This document shows, one piece after another, positions 30,186-30,371 of a stretch of 30,371 nt of DNA. This stretch comes from Plakobranchus ocellatus. Its lineage: Eukaryota > Mollusca > Gastropoda > Plakobranchidae. The stretch is from the NCBI GenBank assembly GCA_019648995.1, contig BLXT01008461.1, positions 1,003,599 through 1,033,969 on the forward strand, read 5' to 3'. The position numbers and the translations under genes were made by a program. The first letter of the stretch is position 1. Each line of letters starts with the position of its first letter. The notes beneath the pieces are model-generated. The model was not told the DNA's origin, did not search any database, and worked only from the letters and a program-made list of their open reading frames with translations.

Positions 30186-30371
30186 CTGAAAAAGGTTGCA
30201 GTCAAAAAAATAACTGATAAACATCTCATGCTTTTAATACTTCTTATACTTCTTCCATCCTTCATGCATAAGTATGTGAACGTTCCTTTTTTTAATTTCA
30301 CTACCAGACCAGATATGTAGGCCCGATTCCATGTAAGAAGCACTCAATTTTAATTTACTTTTAACATAGCA

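Noticed and set aside
1-30371. tRNA, rRNA or other structured RNA genes
   Set aside because: No cloverleaf, box A/B pair or rRNA-like stretch was found by eye. Small RNA genes could still be missed without a covariance search.

Overview
This window is AT-rich, intron-dense animal DNA. It carries the interior of one very large gene on the minus strand. I identified 37 coding exons between 155 and 30185, all reading from high to low coordinates. No start codon, stop codon, promoter or poly(A) site of this gene lies in the window, so it runs off both ends. The organism cannot be named from the sequence. Small phase-1 EGF exons, long AT-rich introns with many DNA transposons and CTAGATCTAGATC runs would suit a lophotrochozoan such as a mollusc, but this is a low-confidence guess. 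There is no bacterial-style gene organisation.

The exons form four tandem copies of a ten-exon unit. The full unit is 939 nt, or 313 residues. In protein order it is: a 26-nt linker microexon (m); domain 1 (exons X, Y, Z; about 108 residues, 4 Cys); a Ser/Thr/Pro-rich linker exon (W); domain 2 (exons T, V, U; about 97 residues, 6 Cys); EGF-like domain B; EGF-like domain A. Domains 1 and 2 look like diverged copies of one module that I do not recognise, and both are split by introns in the same phases (0-2, 2-2, 2-1). All 37 exons have AG/GT borders, compatible phases and no stop codon. Joined, they give 3493 nt, an open frame of 1164 codons. The product is inferred to be an extracellular or cell-surface glycoprotein.

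Layout, in protein order: unit 1 is 30185-23067 (X1 to A1; its m exon lies outside). Unit 2 is 22781-16529 (complete). Unit 3 is 15944-7266 (complete). Unit 4 is 6938-155 (m4 to U4; its EGF exons lie beyond the left edge). Introns are also paralogous between units: 24037-17009, 17008-9044 and 9043-1 are three copies of one genomic segment of roughly 6-8 kb. The X-to-U part of unit 1 has unrelated introns and more diverged exons, so it is probably older.

Copies can be compared with each other, so insertions are visible inside introns. They include a 2408-bp hAT-like element (1803-4210) with an 8-bp target duplication and an empty site in a sister copy. Three different TTAA-flanked, piggyBac-like non-autonomous elements lie at 10965-11569, 20073-20735 and 29086-29412. 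There are also decayed extra copies of EGF exon B (8172-8897), several local intron duplications, a GGGA/GA microsatellite, a 674-base assembly gap (12352-13025) and a 4-base gap inside poly-A (27861-27864).
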